Positions 55,405 to 64,000 of a stretch of 64,000 bases of DNA are shown piece after piece. Source of the DNA: Alistipes sp. (GTDB lineage Bacteria > Bacteroidota > Bacteroidia > Bacteroidales > Rikenellaceae). Positions within the stretch are counted from its first letter, which is position 1. Each line of letters begins with the position of its first letter. Under the pieces are notes generated by a model that ran no database searches, was not told the DNA's origin, and worked only from the letters and a program-made list of their open reading frames with translations. Position numbers and translations under genes: made by a program. Location of the stretch: the NCBI GenBank assembly GCA_017403125.1, contig JAFQOR010000012.1, positions 62,001-126,000 on the forward strand, read 5' to 3'.

Positions 55405-57261
55405 ATGAAGAGAGAGGACTACACGCTACGCGGTTGGCTCATGAGCCTCGTGGTAGTTGTTGGTGTAATATGCTTGGGGCTGATACCCCCGTTTGAGGTC
55501 TTTGGGCTACGTACCGAGCGTGTGGATATACTCTCGGCATTGCGCCCTGCCGAAGTGGCAATCGACGATGCCATTGCCGAGATGGAGGTAATAGATAGCG
55601 AGGTGGCACGCGCAAATCTCGACTCAATGCTTTTGGCAACTCCCAAGCCCGAACCAGCGAAGGTCGAAGAGAGGGACGAGGAGTTGAAGTGGAGCGTTGA
55701 GAATGGGTCGAAGAGAGGTGCGGATGGTGAGCGTGGTCGCAAGCTGCATAGCTCCGAGATTGAAATCACGAAGAGCAACATCGTGGCCATCGAGGATTTC
55801 GACACGCTGCCCAACGGCAAGTTCCACAACTTCATCGAGAAGCTCGCCTTGGGCGAGGGTGTGCGCATCGCCGTCATGGGCGACTCGTTTGTCGAGGGCG
55901 ACATCGTAACCTCGGACCTGCGCGACATTCTGCAACGCAGCTATGGCGGTCGTGGCGTAGGCTTTGTGTCGTGCGACATCCCCTTTACGACGGTACGCAC
56001 CACCGTAAAGCGCGATGCCAAGGGGTGGACCTCGTACAGCATCATGAAACATAAGAGCGTGCCCGAGACGTTGCGCGATAAGTTCTTCGCGTCGGGCTAC
56101 ATTTCGGAGGGTGGCGCAGGAGCTACGGTAACATGGCGCACGGTAGATAAGTTCGCAACGTTGGACTCGTGCACCCACGCCGATATTCTGCTTGTGGCAC
56201 GCGACAGCTCGATAGTCGAACTCACCATTATCAACGAACACGACACGCTGAAGCGCGAGATGAACATCGCCAAGAGCGACCGCCTGCGACAGATAGAGAT
56301 TGACATGCCTATGAAGAGCCTGAAACTCAAAGTCGTAAGCGGCAAGATTCTATGCTATGGAGCATCGTTGGAGGGCAACGGCGGAGGTGTCATCGTCGAT
56401 AACTTCTCGGTACGCAGCAACAATGGTCACGCCATATACAACATGAACAAGAGCATATGCAACGATGCCGACAACATCTTCGGCTACGACTTGGTGGTGT
56501 TGCAGTATGGTCTGAATATCATGCAACCCGGACAGCGCCACTTCACAAAGTACAAGGAGCAACTCGCAACGATGATAGATTATGCCAAGGCATACTTCCC
56601 AAACGCAGCTATCATGGTACTTGGCGTCAGCGACCGTTGGATAAAAGATGAAGAGCAGGGGACCTATGTGCCAATAGGCTCGGTAGATGCCATGACCGAA
56701 TATCAGCGTGCCGCAGCCGAGGAGTGTGGCGTAGCCTTCTGGAATACGTCGGAGGCGATGGCAGCACTTGGCGGCATGCCCGCGTTTGTTGCTAACGGAT
56801 GGGCTGCGAGCGACTACACGCATATCAACTTCGCAGGCGGCAAACGCATTGCACAGGCACTTGCCAATGCACTGCACAACGAGGTGTATAACCTCCTCTA
56901 CGAGCAAGAACTATCGGAGGAGAGTGCCAAGCAGATGCGCGTCCAACGCGAACGCGAAATTGCGGAGCGCAACACCCAAATCTTGGAGCAACGCGAGGCT
57001 ATCATCAACAACATAATCTCGATAGACACAACATCGATAGAGCAGCCGGACGCCATTGCAGAGGGCATTGCCGAGGATATTCAAGAGGGGAATGGCGAGG
57101 GAAATGAGATTAGTGAGGATGTTGCAAACATCGCGAGTGAGGATATTTCGGAGGATACCGCGAGCGAAGTAGTCATCGAGACTGCGGAGAACGAGGTGGT
57201 GGTGGAGAACGAGAGCCACAAAAATAGCGACACCCTAATCGATAGCGACAGCATAGCATAG
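55405..57261 (+). CDS. SGNH-type esterase/acyltransferase partner of MBOAT, acidic tail
   Basis: 618 residues. One N-terminal membrane helix (~10-30) puts the rest in the periplasm. SGNH block I is MGDSFVEGD with Ser161; QYGLN at ~367-371 resembles the block III Asn region; the Asp/His pair is in SDYTHINF (Asp470, His473). Residues ~505-545 form a Glu/Arg-rich helix and the last ~70 are an acidic, low-complexity tail. The MBOAT gene starts 9 bp downstream, the arrangement seen in AlgI/AlgJ-type O-acetylation systems. Confidence 0.78.
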   Translation: MKREDYTLRGWLMSLVVVVGVICLGLIPPFEVFGLRTERVDILSALRPAEVAIDDAIAEMEVIDSEVARANLDSMLLATPKPEPAKVEERDEELKWSVENGSKRGADGERGRKLHSSEIEITKSNIVAIEDFDTLPNGKFHNFIEKLALGEGVRIAVMGDSFVEGDIVTSDLRDILQRSYGGRGVGFVSCDIPFTTVRTTVKRDAKGWTSYSIMKHKSVPETLRDKFFASGYISEGGAGATVTWRTVDKFATLDSCTHADILLVARDSSIVELTIINEHDTLKREMNIAKSDRLRQIEIDMPMKSLKLKVVSGKILCYGASLEGNGGGVIVDNFSVRSNNGHAIYNMNKSICNDADNIFGYDLVVLQYGLNIMQPGQRHFTKYKEQLATMIDYAKAYFPNAAIMVLGVSDRWIKDEEQGTYVPIGSVDAMTEYQRAAAEECGVAFWNTSEAMAALGGMPAFVANGWAASDYTHINFAGGKRIAQALANALHNEVYNLLYEQELSEESAKQMRVQREREIAERNTQILEQREAIINNIISIDTTSIEQPDAIAEGIAEDIQEGNGEGNEISEDVANIASEDISEDTASEVVIETAENEVVVENESHKNSDTLIDSDSIA

Positions 57262-57270
57262 CGTTTGCAG

Positions 57271-58824
57271 ATGGAGTATTTCGACTTTGGCGGTGGAGCA
57301 TGGGAGCGTATGTTGTCGCTCTTGGGAGAGGGTCCTATCTCGTTGGTGAGCGGACTCTTTCTGATGCTTTTTGTCCTCTTTGGCGCCGGATACCTCATCC
57401 TGCGTAGTAATCAGCGACTGCGCACACTCTACGTCGTACTCTTCTCGCTATACTTCTACTTCAAACTCTCGGGCATATACCTGCTACTGCTGCTCTTCAC
57501 AGCATTAAGCGACTACATCATAGGCAAGCGCATATATCGCCGCAAGGAGCAGGGGCAACGATGCAGAGGATGGCTTGCGTTGAGCGTAGTAATAAATGTC
57601 GGCATACTCGCCTACTTCACCGCTACAAACTTCTTCGTAGATAGCATAAACGCCATCTATGGCGATGGCACCCTCGACTGGGAGGCTGTGGTAAAGCCTG
57701 CCGGTGTATCGTTCTTCGTATTCCAATCGTTGGCATACGTCATCGACATATCACGCGGCACGATAAAGCCCCTGAAACACCTCTCGGACTACATATTCCT
57801 ACTCTCGTTCTTCCCGAAAGTGATGTGCGGTCCGCTGGTGCGAGCCAAGGACTTTATACCACAAATCGAAGCAGAGAGGTTGGTCGTCGAACGCAAAGAT
57901 TTGGGCCGCGCCGTGAAGCTCCTTGTCACGGGACTTATAAAGTATGCCGTGATAGCAAAAATCGTGGGCTCGCAATTTGTACAACCCGCCTTCGACGGCT
58001 CGTTGGGCGATAGCGGCGTCGTTGCGCTCATGGCAGTATATGGATTCACGTTGCAAATATACTGCGACTTCTCCGGCATCTCGGATATAGCCGTGGGCAT
58101 AGCCCTGTTGATGGGCTTCCGCCTCCCCGATAACTTCGATGCCCCATACAAGTCAGCAACCATAACCGAGTTTTGGCGTCGCTGGCACATATCGCTATCG
58201 TCATGGTTGCGCGACTACCTCTACATATCGCTTGGCGGCAATCGCAAAGGCTCGTTCCGTACCTATCTCAACCTCTTCATGACGATGTTCATCGGAGGTC
58301 TGTGGCATGGCGTGGGCTTGTGCTACATCATTTGGGGTGCACTACATGGCTTGGCATTGGCACTACACAAGGTGTGGTTGAAGCTAATACCCAACGCCAA
58401 GCGCTTTGGCGAGGAGATGCACAGTGTATGGCGTCTGCCGGCTACACTGCTCACGTTCCACATCGTAGCCTTCGGATGGCTCTTCTTTGGCTCGGCACTC
58501 ATGTTCCCCCAAAGCGACATGCAGGTTGCGGGCGATATACTGCACCGCATAGCGCACAACTTCTCGTTAGCCGATGTCGTGCCCATGGTACAGAGTTCGG
58601 GATTTGCCATAGCAACGATATGCCTTGGATACGTGTTACACTTTCTGCCGAAACGCTACGATAGGGCGATGTGCAACTTCACGACTCGTAGCGGGTGGTT
58701 AGGCGGCGCACTGATACTCATTGTTGCCATATGGCTCGTTATGCAGTGCGATGCCATAATGCTCGCACAGTCAAGCGACGGAGCAGCCACAATGTCGGCA
58801 CTGCCGATGTATGCCAACTACTAA
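57271..58824 (+). CDS. MBOAT-family O-acyltransferase (AlgI/DltB-like)
   Basis: 517 residues from the ATG at 57271 (a TTG two codons earlier is the alternative). About ten membrane helices. AlgI-type motifs: GVSFFVFQSLAYVIDISRG, FFPKVMCGPLVRAKDFIPQI, ITEFWRRWHISLSSWLRDYLYISLGGNR with conserved His, and WGALHGLALALHK with the presumed catalytic His. It should carry acyl (probably acetyl) groups across the inner membrane for the SGNH partner to put on a glycan. Confidence 0.92.
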   Translation: MEYFDFGGGAWERMLSLLGEGPISLVSGLFLMLFVLFGAGYLILRSNQRLRTLYVVLFSLYFYFKLSGIYLLLLLFTALSDYIIGKRIYRRKEQGQRCRGWLALSVVINVGILAYFTATNFFVDSINAIYGDGTLDWEAVVKPAGVSFFVFQSLAYVIDISRGTIKPLKHLSDYIFLLSFFPKVMCGPLVRAKDFIPQIEAERLVVERKDLGRAVKLLVTGLIKYAVIAKIVGSQFVQPAFDGSLGDSGVVALMAVYGFTLQIYCDFSGISDIAVGIALLMGFRLPDNFDAPYKSATITEFWRRWHISLSSWLRDYLYISLGGNRKGSFRTYLNLFMTMFIGGLWHGVGLCYIIWGALHGLALALHKVWLKLIPNAKRFGEEMHSVWRLPATLLTFHIVAFGWLFFGSALMFPQSDMQVAGDILHRIAHNFSLADVVPMVQSSGFAIATICLGYVLHFLPKRYDRAMCNFTTRSGWLGGALILIVAIWLVMQCDAIMLAQSSDGAATMSALPMYANY

Positions 58825-58909
58825 ATTATGGATCTATAAATCAGGTCGAGGCGACAAATAATTTGTTTACTACCTTATAAAGCATACCCAAACAAGATAG
58901 TACATTAGG

Positions 58910-59494
58910 ATGAACAACACTACATGGGATTGGGGGCTCTTCGACGCCCTGAACTTCGACGGCGGCAACGTCATGGATTGGATTATGAGCGCCATATCGG
59001 GCATTGCGATGTGGATACCGCTCTATGCCATTATAATATATATTGTGTGGCGTCGTTGGCAGTGGCGCGGCGTGGTAATGCTCGTCGTAGCTGCCGCCAT
59101 AGCAATGGGTCTTGCCGACATCATATCGGGCATATTCAAGCACACGGGACCACTTAAAGAGTTGTGGTCATCGTTCCCCGTACGTCAGCGACCAATGTTT
59201 ACCGAGGCTCTCGACGACGTGCACGTTGTATCTTTTGCCCATGGCCCGTATGGCACAGTATCGGCACATGCAGCAACGATAACGGCACTTGCCGTGATAT
59301 CGTCGATGGTCATAGCTCGCCGGTGGTTCAGCTACACGATGCTCATCATAGCGCTTCTTGTATGCTACTCACGCATATACCTCGCCTGCCACTTCCCGCA
59401 GGACATACTGCTTGGCGCGGCAACGGGTCTTCTGACGGGATACATAGGCGCACGACTATTCCGATACGGCATGAAGAGGTGGCAGAGAGTGTAG
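58910..59494 (+). CDS. PAP2-family membrane phosphatase
   Basis: 194 residues with about five membrane helices. PAP2 motifs: C1 partly kept as FPVRQRPMF, C2 GTVSAHAA (PSGH variant, the His retained) and C3 YSRIYLACHFPQDILLG with the catalytic Arg, His and Asp. Likely dephosphorylates undecaprenyl pyrophosphate, a lipid-A phosphate or phosphatidate phosphates. Lies after the MBOAT gene on the same strand. Confidence 0.88.
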   Translation: MNNTTWDWGLFDALNFDGGNVMDWIMSAISGIAMWIPLYAIIIYIVWRRWQWRGVVMLVVAAAIAMGLADIISGIFKHTGPLKELWSSFPVRQRPMFTEALDDVHVVSFAHGPYGTVSAHAATITALAVISSMVIARRWFSYTMLIIALLVCYSRIYLACHFPQDILLGAATGLLTGYIGARLFRYGMKRWQRV

Positions 59495-59520
59495 CAACAA
59501 TACTCGAAAATGATAAAACG

Positions 59521-59550
59521 TGCGTCGGAGAGCCCTCTGGCGCATCTTTT
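59521..59550 (+). terminator. Terminator of the CaCA-to-PAP2 run
   Basis: 10-bp stem tgcgtcggag / ctctggcgca (two G-T pairs), 4-nt loop, then tctttt, 26 bp after the PAP2 stop. Confidence 0.8.
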
Positions 59551-59790
59551 ATTATATTGTGGATAAACTGTCGAAAAAATAGTCGTCCATAGATTTTCTA
59601 TTCACATTAAATTTCCCCAATTTTGTAGTCCCGAAGCTACCCTTAACAGGTAGCCATTGTGGCACGCTCATCGCATAAGCGACATGTAATGCGTGTAGAG
59701 ATAGGGCGAGGCAGCGAAAGGTTGTGCACCGATTAGCCAATACTGCGATAGAACGTAAGTAATTAACAACAAATAAAATAGATACCAACC
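59551..59790. other. Leader/intergenic region before nrdJ
   Basis: 240 bp. A weak -7 match (caattttg, 59618-59625) and a short hairpin gctacc/ggtagc (59636-59654) are visible. No cobalamin riboswitch core, no NrdR box recognised, and no gene. Confidence 0.4.
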
Positions 59791-62343
59791 ATGACTAAAA
59801 ATTCTACACCAGAACAGCGACCTACGGTGAAGTATGAAGATGCCGTTGCCGCCACCAAGGAGTATTTTCAGGGTGACGAGCTTGCAGCATCGGTCTGGGT
59901 GAGCAAGTATGCTCTAAAAGACTCCTACGGCAACATCTACGAGACTACGCCGGTGGACATGCACAACCGTATTGCCGCAGAACTCGCACGAATCGAGAAC
60001 AACTACCCCAATCCGTTGAGCCACGAGCAGATATTCGAGCTCTTGGACCACTTCCGCTACGTCATACCGCAGGGAGGTCCCATGACCGGTATTGGCAACA
60101 ACATGCAGGTAGCATCGCTATCTAACTGCTTCGTTATCGGACACAAGAACCCCGCCGACTCGTATGGTGGTATATTTCGCATGGACGAGGAGCAGGTGCA
60201 GCTTATGAAGCGTCGTGGTGGTGTGGGTCACGACCTATCGCACATCCGCCCCACGGGTAGCCCTGTGCTCAACTCGGCACTCACATCTACGGGTATCGTA
60301 CCCTTCATGGAGCGATACTCAAACTCTACACGCGAGGTTGCGCAGGATGGTCGTCGTGGCGCACTTATGCTCTCGCTCCTTATCAAGCACCCCGATGCCG
60401 AGCGCTTTATCGACGCAAAGGTCGATACAGGCAAGGTGACCGGTGCCAACGTATCTATTAAGATCGACGACGAGTTTATGCGCGCAGCATTGGAGGGTCG
60501 CACCTATCGTCAGGAGTTCCCCATTGGTTCGGCAAATCCGCTCGTTAAACAAGATATCGACGCCCGCAAACTCTGGGAGAAGATTATTCACAATGCATGG
60601 AAGTCGGCAGAGCCCGGATGCCTGTTCTGGGACACCATCATCCGCGAGAGCGTGCCCGACTGTTACGCCGACGAGGGCTTCCGCACCGTTTCGACAAACC
60701 CCTGTGGCGAGATTCCGCTCTGCCCCTACGACAGCTGCCGCTTGTTGGCACTCAATCTGTTGAGCTACGTAGATAAACCCTTTACGAAGGAGGCATCGTT
60801 CAACTTTACACTCTTCAAGGAGCACGTAGCAAAGGCCATGCACCTCATGGATGACATTATCGACTTGGAGTTGGAGAAGGTTGATTTGATTATCAACAAG
60901 ATTGCTGCCGACCCCGAGGATCAGGATGTACGTCGCGTCGAGGCAGAGCTCTGGCAGAAGATTAAGGATATGGCGTTGAAGGGTCGCCGTACGGGCTTGG
61001 GCATCACTGCCGAGGGCGATATGCTCGCAGCCTTGGGCATGCGCTATGGCTCGGAGGAGGCTATCGACTTTGCCGTGACCGTACACCGCACACTTGCCAT
61101 CGAGGCATACCGCGCATCGGTAAATATGGCAAAGGAGCGTGGTGCATTCGCAGTATATAACAGCGCCAAGGAGCTCAACAACCCCATGATTGCCCGTATC
61201 CGCGAGGCAGACCCCGAGCTCTACGCCGAGATGGAGAAGTACGGACGTCGTAACATCGCCATGCTTACAATTGCACCTACGGGCACAACGTCGCTCATGT
61301 CGCAGACGACATCGGGTATCGAGCCCGTGTTCCGCCCCGTATATAAGCGTCGTCGCAAAATCAACCCCTCGGACAAGGAGCAGGTTGCAATGCACATCGA
61401 CGAGACAGGCGAAAAGTTCATCGAGTACTACGTATATCACCATCAGTTCGTCAAGTGGCTAGAAATCAACGGCTACGACATATCGCGCTTGCAGAGCATC
61501 TCGGAGGAGGAGCTCGACAAGTGGTTGGAGGCATCGCCCTACCACAAGGCTACGGCAAACGACATTGACTGGGTGGCAAAGGTCAAGATGCAGGGCGCAA
61601 TACAGAAGTGGGTGGACCACTCTATTTCGGTTACGGTAAACCTCCCGAACGACGTGTCGGAGGAGCTTGTTGCCGACGTATATCGCACCGCATGGGAGTC
61701 GGGATGTAAGGGTATCACCGTATATCGCGATGGTTGCCGTACGGGCGTACTTCTCGATGTTAAGTCGAAGGATAAGAAGGAGGGCAACTGCACAAGCAGC
61801 AGCTCGATACGTCGTCCCGAGTCTATTCCCGCCGACATCGTACGTTTCAAGAACGGCAAGGAGGATTGGATTGCCTTCGTGGGTAAGCAGGATGACCGCC
61901 CCTACGAGATTTTCACGGGTAAAATCGAGGAGGATGCAATGTACATTCCCAAGACCATTACGCATGGTAACATCTTGAAGGTATGCGAAAAGGATGGCTC
62001 GAAGCGCTACGATTTCCAGTATCAGGATAGGTATGGTTACACCAACACCATTGGTGGCATCTCGCGCCTCTTCGACGAGGAGTTCTGGAACTATGCGAAG
62101 CTTATCTCGGGCGTATTGCGCTACGGCATGCCTATCGACAAGGTCGTGCAGCTTATCGACGGTTTGCACCTCGACTCGGAGACCATCAACACATGGAAGA
62201 ATGGCGTTGAGCGAGCCTTGAAGCAGTATATCGCCGATGGTACACGTGGCAAGGGTCGTTGTCCGCAGTGTGGTCAGGAGAATATGGCATACCAGAACGG
62301 TTGCCTCACCTGCATGTCGTGTGGCTACTCGAAGTGCGGTTAG
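59791..62343 (+). CDS. nrdJ: Adenosylcobalamin-dependent ribonucleoside-diphosphate reductase (class II)
   Basis: 850 residues converting ribonucleotides to deoxyribonucleotides with B12 as radical source. N-terminal ASLSNCFVIG and STNPCGEIPL carry active-site Cys; MRRGGVGHDLSHIRPTGSPV is written here as KRRGGVGHDLSHIRP; GTTSLMSQTTSGIEPVF is conserved in the family. The C-terminal ~25 residues hold CPQCG and CLTCMSCGYSKC, a Cys-rich zinc-type tail that probably shuttles electrons. No accessory subunit is needed. B12 riboswitch follows 200 bp downstream. Confidence 0.95.
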   Translation: MTKNSTPEQRPTVKYEDAVAATKEYFQGDELAASVWVSKYALKDSYGNIYETTPVDMHNRIAAELARIENNYPNPLSHEQIFELLDHFRYVIPQGGPMTGIGNNMQVASLSNCFVIGHKNPADSYGGIFRMDEEQVQLMKRRGGVGHDLSHIRPTGSPVLNSALTSTGIVPFMERYSNSTREVAQDGRRGALMLSLLIKHPDAERFIDAKVDTGKVTGANVSIKIDDEFMRAALEGRTYRQEFPIGSANPLVKQDIDARKLWEKIIHNAWKSAEPGCLFWDTIIRESVPDCYADEGFRTVSTNPCGEIPLCPYDSCRLLALNLLSYVDKPFTKEASFNFTLFKEHVAKAMHLMDDIIDLELEKVDLIINKIAADPEDQDVRRVEAELWQKIKDMALKGRRTGLGITAEGDMLAALGMRYGSEEAIDFAVTVHRTLAIEAYRASVNMAKERGAFAVYNSAKELNNPMIARIREADPELYAEMEKYGRRNIAMLTIAPTGTTSLMSQTTSGIEPVFRPVYKRRRKINPSDKEQVAMHIDETGEKFIEYYVYHHQFVKWLEINGYDISRLQSISEEELDKWLEASPYHKATANDIDWVAKVKMQGAIQKWVDHSISVTVNLPNDVSEELVADVYRTAWESGCKGITVYRDGCRTGVLLDVKSKDKKEGNCTSSSSIRRPESIPADIVRFKNGKEDWIAFVGKQDDRPYEIFTGKIEEDAMYIPKTITHGNILKVCEKDGSKRYDFQYQDRYGYTNTIGGISRLFDEEFWNYAKLISGVLRYGMPIDKVVQLIDGLHLDSETINTWKNGVERALKQYIADGTRGKGRCPQCGQENMAYQNGCLTCMSCGYSKCG

Positions 62344-62387
62344 TATGTTAGGTGCAGCACATTAGGTCTGCAACGAATATTAGTGTA

Positions 62388-62465
62388 GTTAGAGAGTTTG
62401 GTGAGTTTAGTGAGTGCGCGATGTTGTCGCCCTCGTTAAACACGCTGAACTCTCTAACCTTTTTA
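62388..62465 (+). terminator. nrdJ terminator
   Basis: 12-bp outer stem gttagagagttt / gaactctctaac closes a large loop and is followed by TTTTT. Confidence 0.7.
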
Positions 62466-62535
62466 TAATCCATTGATTGGCGCCCCATCCAAAAAAAAAT
62501 CTGCAACTTTTAGCTACACCATTCGTTTTTTTTAC

Positions 62536-62543
62536 TACCTTTG
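62536..62543 (+). promoter_or_regulatory. Promoter -7 box (TACCTTTG) of the riboswitch transcript
   Basis: Exact TAnnTTTG match in ttttttactacctttgcgc, identical in core to the box at 31071. Transcription should begin near 62550, just before the riboswitch. Confidence 0.7.
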
Positions 62544-62551
62544 CGCAAGCA

Positions 62552-62741
62552 TTGGTTCTCGGATGGCTACGTGCCTCCACAGAGATTAAATGGGAATCGG
62601 GTGCAAATCCCGAACAGTTCCCGCTGCTGTAAGTTCCAAAGAAATGCTCTGCGACATCTAATTGTCACTGGCGCCGGTTGAGCGCTGGGAAGGCATCGCA
62701 GAGAGGGACAAGTCAGAAGACCTGCCAAGCGTTTATAACGA
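62552..62741 (+). promoter_or_regulatory. Cobalamin riboswitch
   Basis: The B12-box and core elements are in order: aatgggaatcgggtgcaaat, cccgaacagttcccgctgctg, gtaag, gtcactgg, cgctgggaaggc, and the closing gtcagaagacctgcc. Spacing matches the cobalamin riboswitch family. It lies 247 bp before the start of the DUF4988 gene, which it should repress when cobalamin is abundant. Boundaries are approximate. Confidence 0.93.
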
Positions 62742-62886
62742 GATTGTGCCTGCGGCGAATGGGCATGTCTGCGACTTGATTCTATCAGGTATTATATGAC
62801 AAAAGGGGCTATCCATAGTGGCATGCGTTGTATGCATGGATTGGCATCGAGGGCGGTTGCATCGCATAGCAATCTGTCGGCACGAT

Positions 62887-62923
62887 GCCACGCGACACCA
62901 TTGTGTCGATGCCTCGGCGTGGC
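62887..62923 (+). promoter_or_regulatory. Hairpin in the riboswitch expression platform
   Basis: Nested stems gccacgc/gcgtggc and cgacac/gtgtcg, 64 nt before the ATG. No T-tract follows, so control may act on translation rather than termination. Confidence 0.45.
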
Positions 62924-62987
62924 GCTCTCTCGTTGTGTTAAAGTTACGGAGAATGACTTTTTTATTAACTTTTAATTCAACACAACT

Positions 62988-64000
62988 ATGAGAAAAAATC
63001 TAACCATTCTCGTTGCAGTCATCTGTGGCTTCTCGCTTATGGCATGCGAGTACGACGACACGGCTCTATGGGGCGAGGTCGATGAAATCAAGGGTCGCGT
63101 GACGGACTTGGAGGCAGCCGTAGAGCGCCACAACAACGACATTGTGGCGTTGCAGACTATCGTCAATGCCTTGCAGAAGAACACCTACGTAACAGACGTA
63201 AACACCACTACCGATGGCTATACCATCGTGTTCTCGGACGGCACCACAGCAACCATTAGCAACGGTAAGGACGGTAAGGATGGAACAAACGCACCCATAA
63301 TATCGGTTGCAAAGGATATCGACGGCAACTACTATTGGACCATTGATGGCGAGTGGTTGCTCATAGACGGAGAGCGAGTACGCGCCAATGGAGAGGATGG
63401 TGAAGACGGTAAGGATGGCGAGAACGGCGAGGACGGCAAAGATGCCATAGCACCACAGATACGCATCAACGACAGCACAAAGGAGTGGGAGATATCGACC
63501 GATGGAGGCTCTACATGGCATTCGACGGGCGTTGTAGCCGAGGGTAAGGATGGTGCCGCAGGTGCAACGGGCGAGAGTGACACAAATGGCGATTCAATCT
63601 TCAAGTCGGTGGATACCTCGAACGAGGAGTATGTCGTAATCACACTTGCCGATGGCACAGAGCTTACGCTTGCCCGCTATGACATTACAGCACCGTTGTT
63701 TGTTATCGAGGGTACGAGCGATGGTGTACAGTTGGAGTACGGCATGAGCATAGAGTTTGCCGTAACAAGCAACAACATTGCCGATTACACGATAATTTCG
63801 CCCGAGGGTTGGACCGTTTCATACGCCTTCGACACGCTGACCGTAACAGCCCCCGCAAAGGAGCTTTGTCACTACGACAAGAGCGGCACAATCGCCATTA
63901 TCGTCGTATCGGAGCAGGGCAAGAGTGCCATAGTAAAGCTCGACGTTGTGGCTGGCGAGTGGCGCGATAGCTACACTCTGCGCACACTGACATTCGAGGA
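62988..64000 (+). CDS. DUF4988 surface lipoprotein under B12 riboswitch control (3' end outside window)
   Basis: At least 337 residues, no stop before the window end. Lipobox LMAC (Cys20). A short coiled coil (about 28-62) precedes a DUF4988-type region: YTIVFSDGTTATISNGKDGKDG, a Gly-Asp-rich stretch (ANGEDGEDGKDGENGEDGKD) and WEISTDGGSTWHSTGV. The last visible residues, LRTLTFE, resemble the start of a DUF4465 domain, the family of the B12-binding protein BtuH. Riboswitch control supports a role in cobalamin capture at the outer surface; the DUF4465 part is inferred. Confidence 0.78.
   Translation, partial: MRKNLTILVAVICGFSLMACEYDDTALWGEVDEIKGRVTDLEAAVERHNNDIVALQTIVNALQKNTYVTDVNTTTDGYTIVFSDGTTATISNGKDGKDGTNAPIISVAKDIDGNYYWTIDGEWLLIDGERVRANGEDGEDGKDGENGEDGKDAIAPQIRINDSTKEWEISTDGGSTWHSTGVVAEGKDGAAGATGESDTNGDSIFKSVDTSNEEYVVITLADGTELTLARYDITAPLFVIEGTSDGVQLEYGMSIEFAVTSNNIADYTIISPEGWTVSYAFDTLTVTAPAKELCHYDKSGTIAIIVVSEQGKSAIVKLDVVAGEWRDSYTLRTLTFE

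Noticed and set aside
59551..59790. Cobalamin riboswitch upstream of nrdJ
   Set aside because: The conserved core strings present at 62600-62735 are absent here.
60319..61443. 374-codon open frame antisense to nrdJ
   Set aside because: nrdJ is conserved and complete; the antisense frame is Cys/His/Leu-rich and matches nothing.

Overview
The window is a chromosomal segment of a Bacteroidales bacterium, most likely Rikenellaceae and Alistipes-like. This is inferred from the gene content (PCMD, DUF4493, DUF4988 and fimbrillin-like lipoproteins, class II ribonucleotide reductase, neelaredoxin-type superoxide reductase), from TAnnTTTG promoter boxes upstream of many genes, from weak Shine-Dalgarno sites, and from GC-rich codons (cgc, ggc, ctc, tcg). 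No rRNA, tRNA, CRISPR array, transposase or prophage gene was seen.

Layout. 1-4.9 kb: 3' end of kdsA, kdsD, a UbiD-family decarboxylase, a helix-hairpin-helix membrane protein and rpsU. 4.9-5.46 kb: a convergent intergenic region with three copies of a 156-bp hairpin-bearing tandem repeat. 5.4-14 kb (minus strand): htpG, a zinc-ribbon protein, a membrane/phospholipid operon (rsfS, ftsH, cdsA, psd, stand-alone riboflavin kinase) and oxyR. 14.1-21.7 kb (plus): trpS, a CLC channel, ychF, a SIMPL protein, gltX and galM. 21.8-28.8 kb: a two-gene cassette (lipoprotein subtilase plus multidomain lipoprotein) present twice in tandem. 28.9-36.4 kb (mostly minus): dipeptidyl-peptidase III, a DMT-like small membrane protein (plus), an AspT/YidE-type transporter, cysQ, and a tightly overlapping three-gene set encoding a receiver-like protein without its phospho-acceptor Asp, a helical protein and a degenerate glycosyltransferase-like membrane protein. 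36.5-39.5 kb: rplU-rpmA, minisatellite repeats, a GT2 glycosyltransferase, a HAD phosphatase and superoxide reductase. 39.7-49.6 kb (minus): a surface cluster of fimbrillin-like, DUF4493 and PCMD lipoproteins plus two predicted outer-membrane beta-barrels. 49.9-53.3 kb: a MazG-like pyrophosphohydrolase, a lipoprotein with an internal duplication, engB and prs. 53.6-59.5 kb: a CaCA antiporter, a zinc peptidase, an SGNH/MBOAT O-acylation pair and a PAP2 phosphatase. 59.8-64 kb: B12-dependent ribonucleotide reductase, then a cobalamin riboswitch leading into a DUF4988 surface lipoprotein cut by the window end.

How genes work together. kdsA and kdsD supply Kdo for LPS. cdsA and psd make phosphatidylethanolamine. 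The MBOAT and SGNH proteins probably O-acylate a surface glycan. nrdJ needs cobalamin, and the riboswitch-controlled lipoprotein next to it probably helps capture cobalamin. The most promising undescribed units are the duplicated subtilase/lipoprotein cassette, the pseudo-receiver/helical/pseudo-glycosyltransferase operon, and the DUF4493/PCMD surface cluster. All functional calls come from reading translated sequence and motifs; no database search was run.
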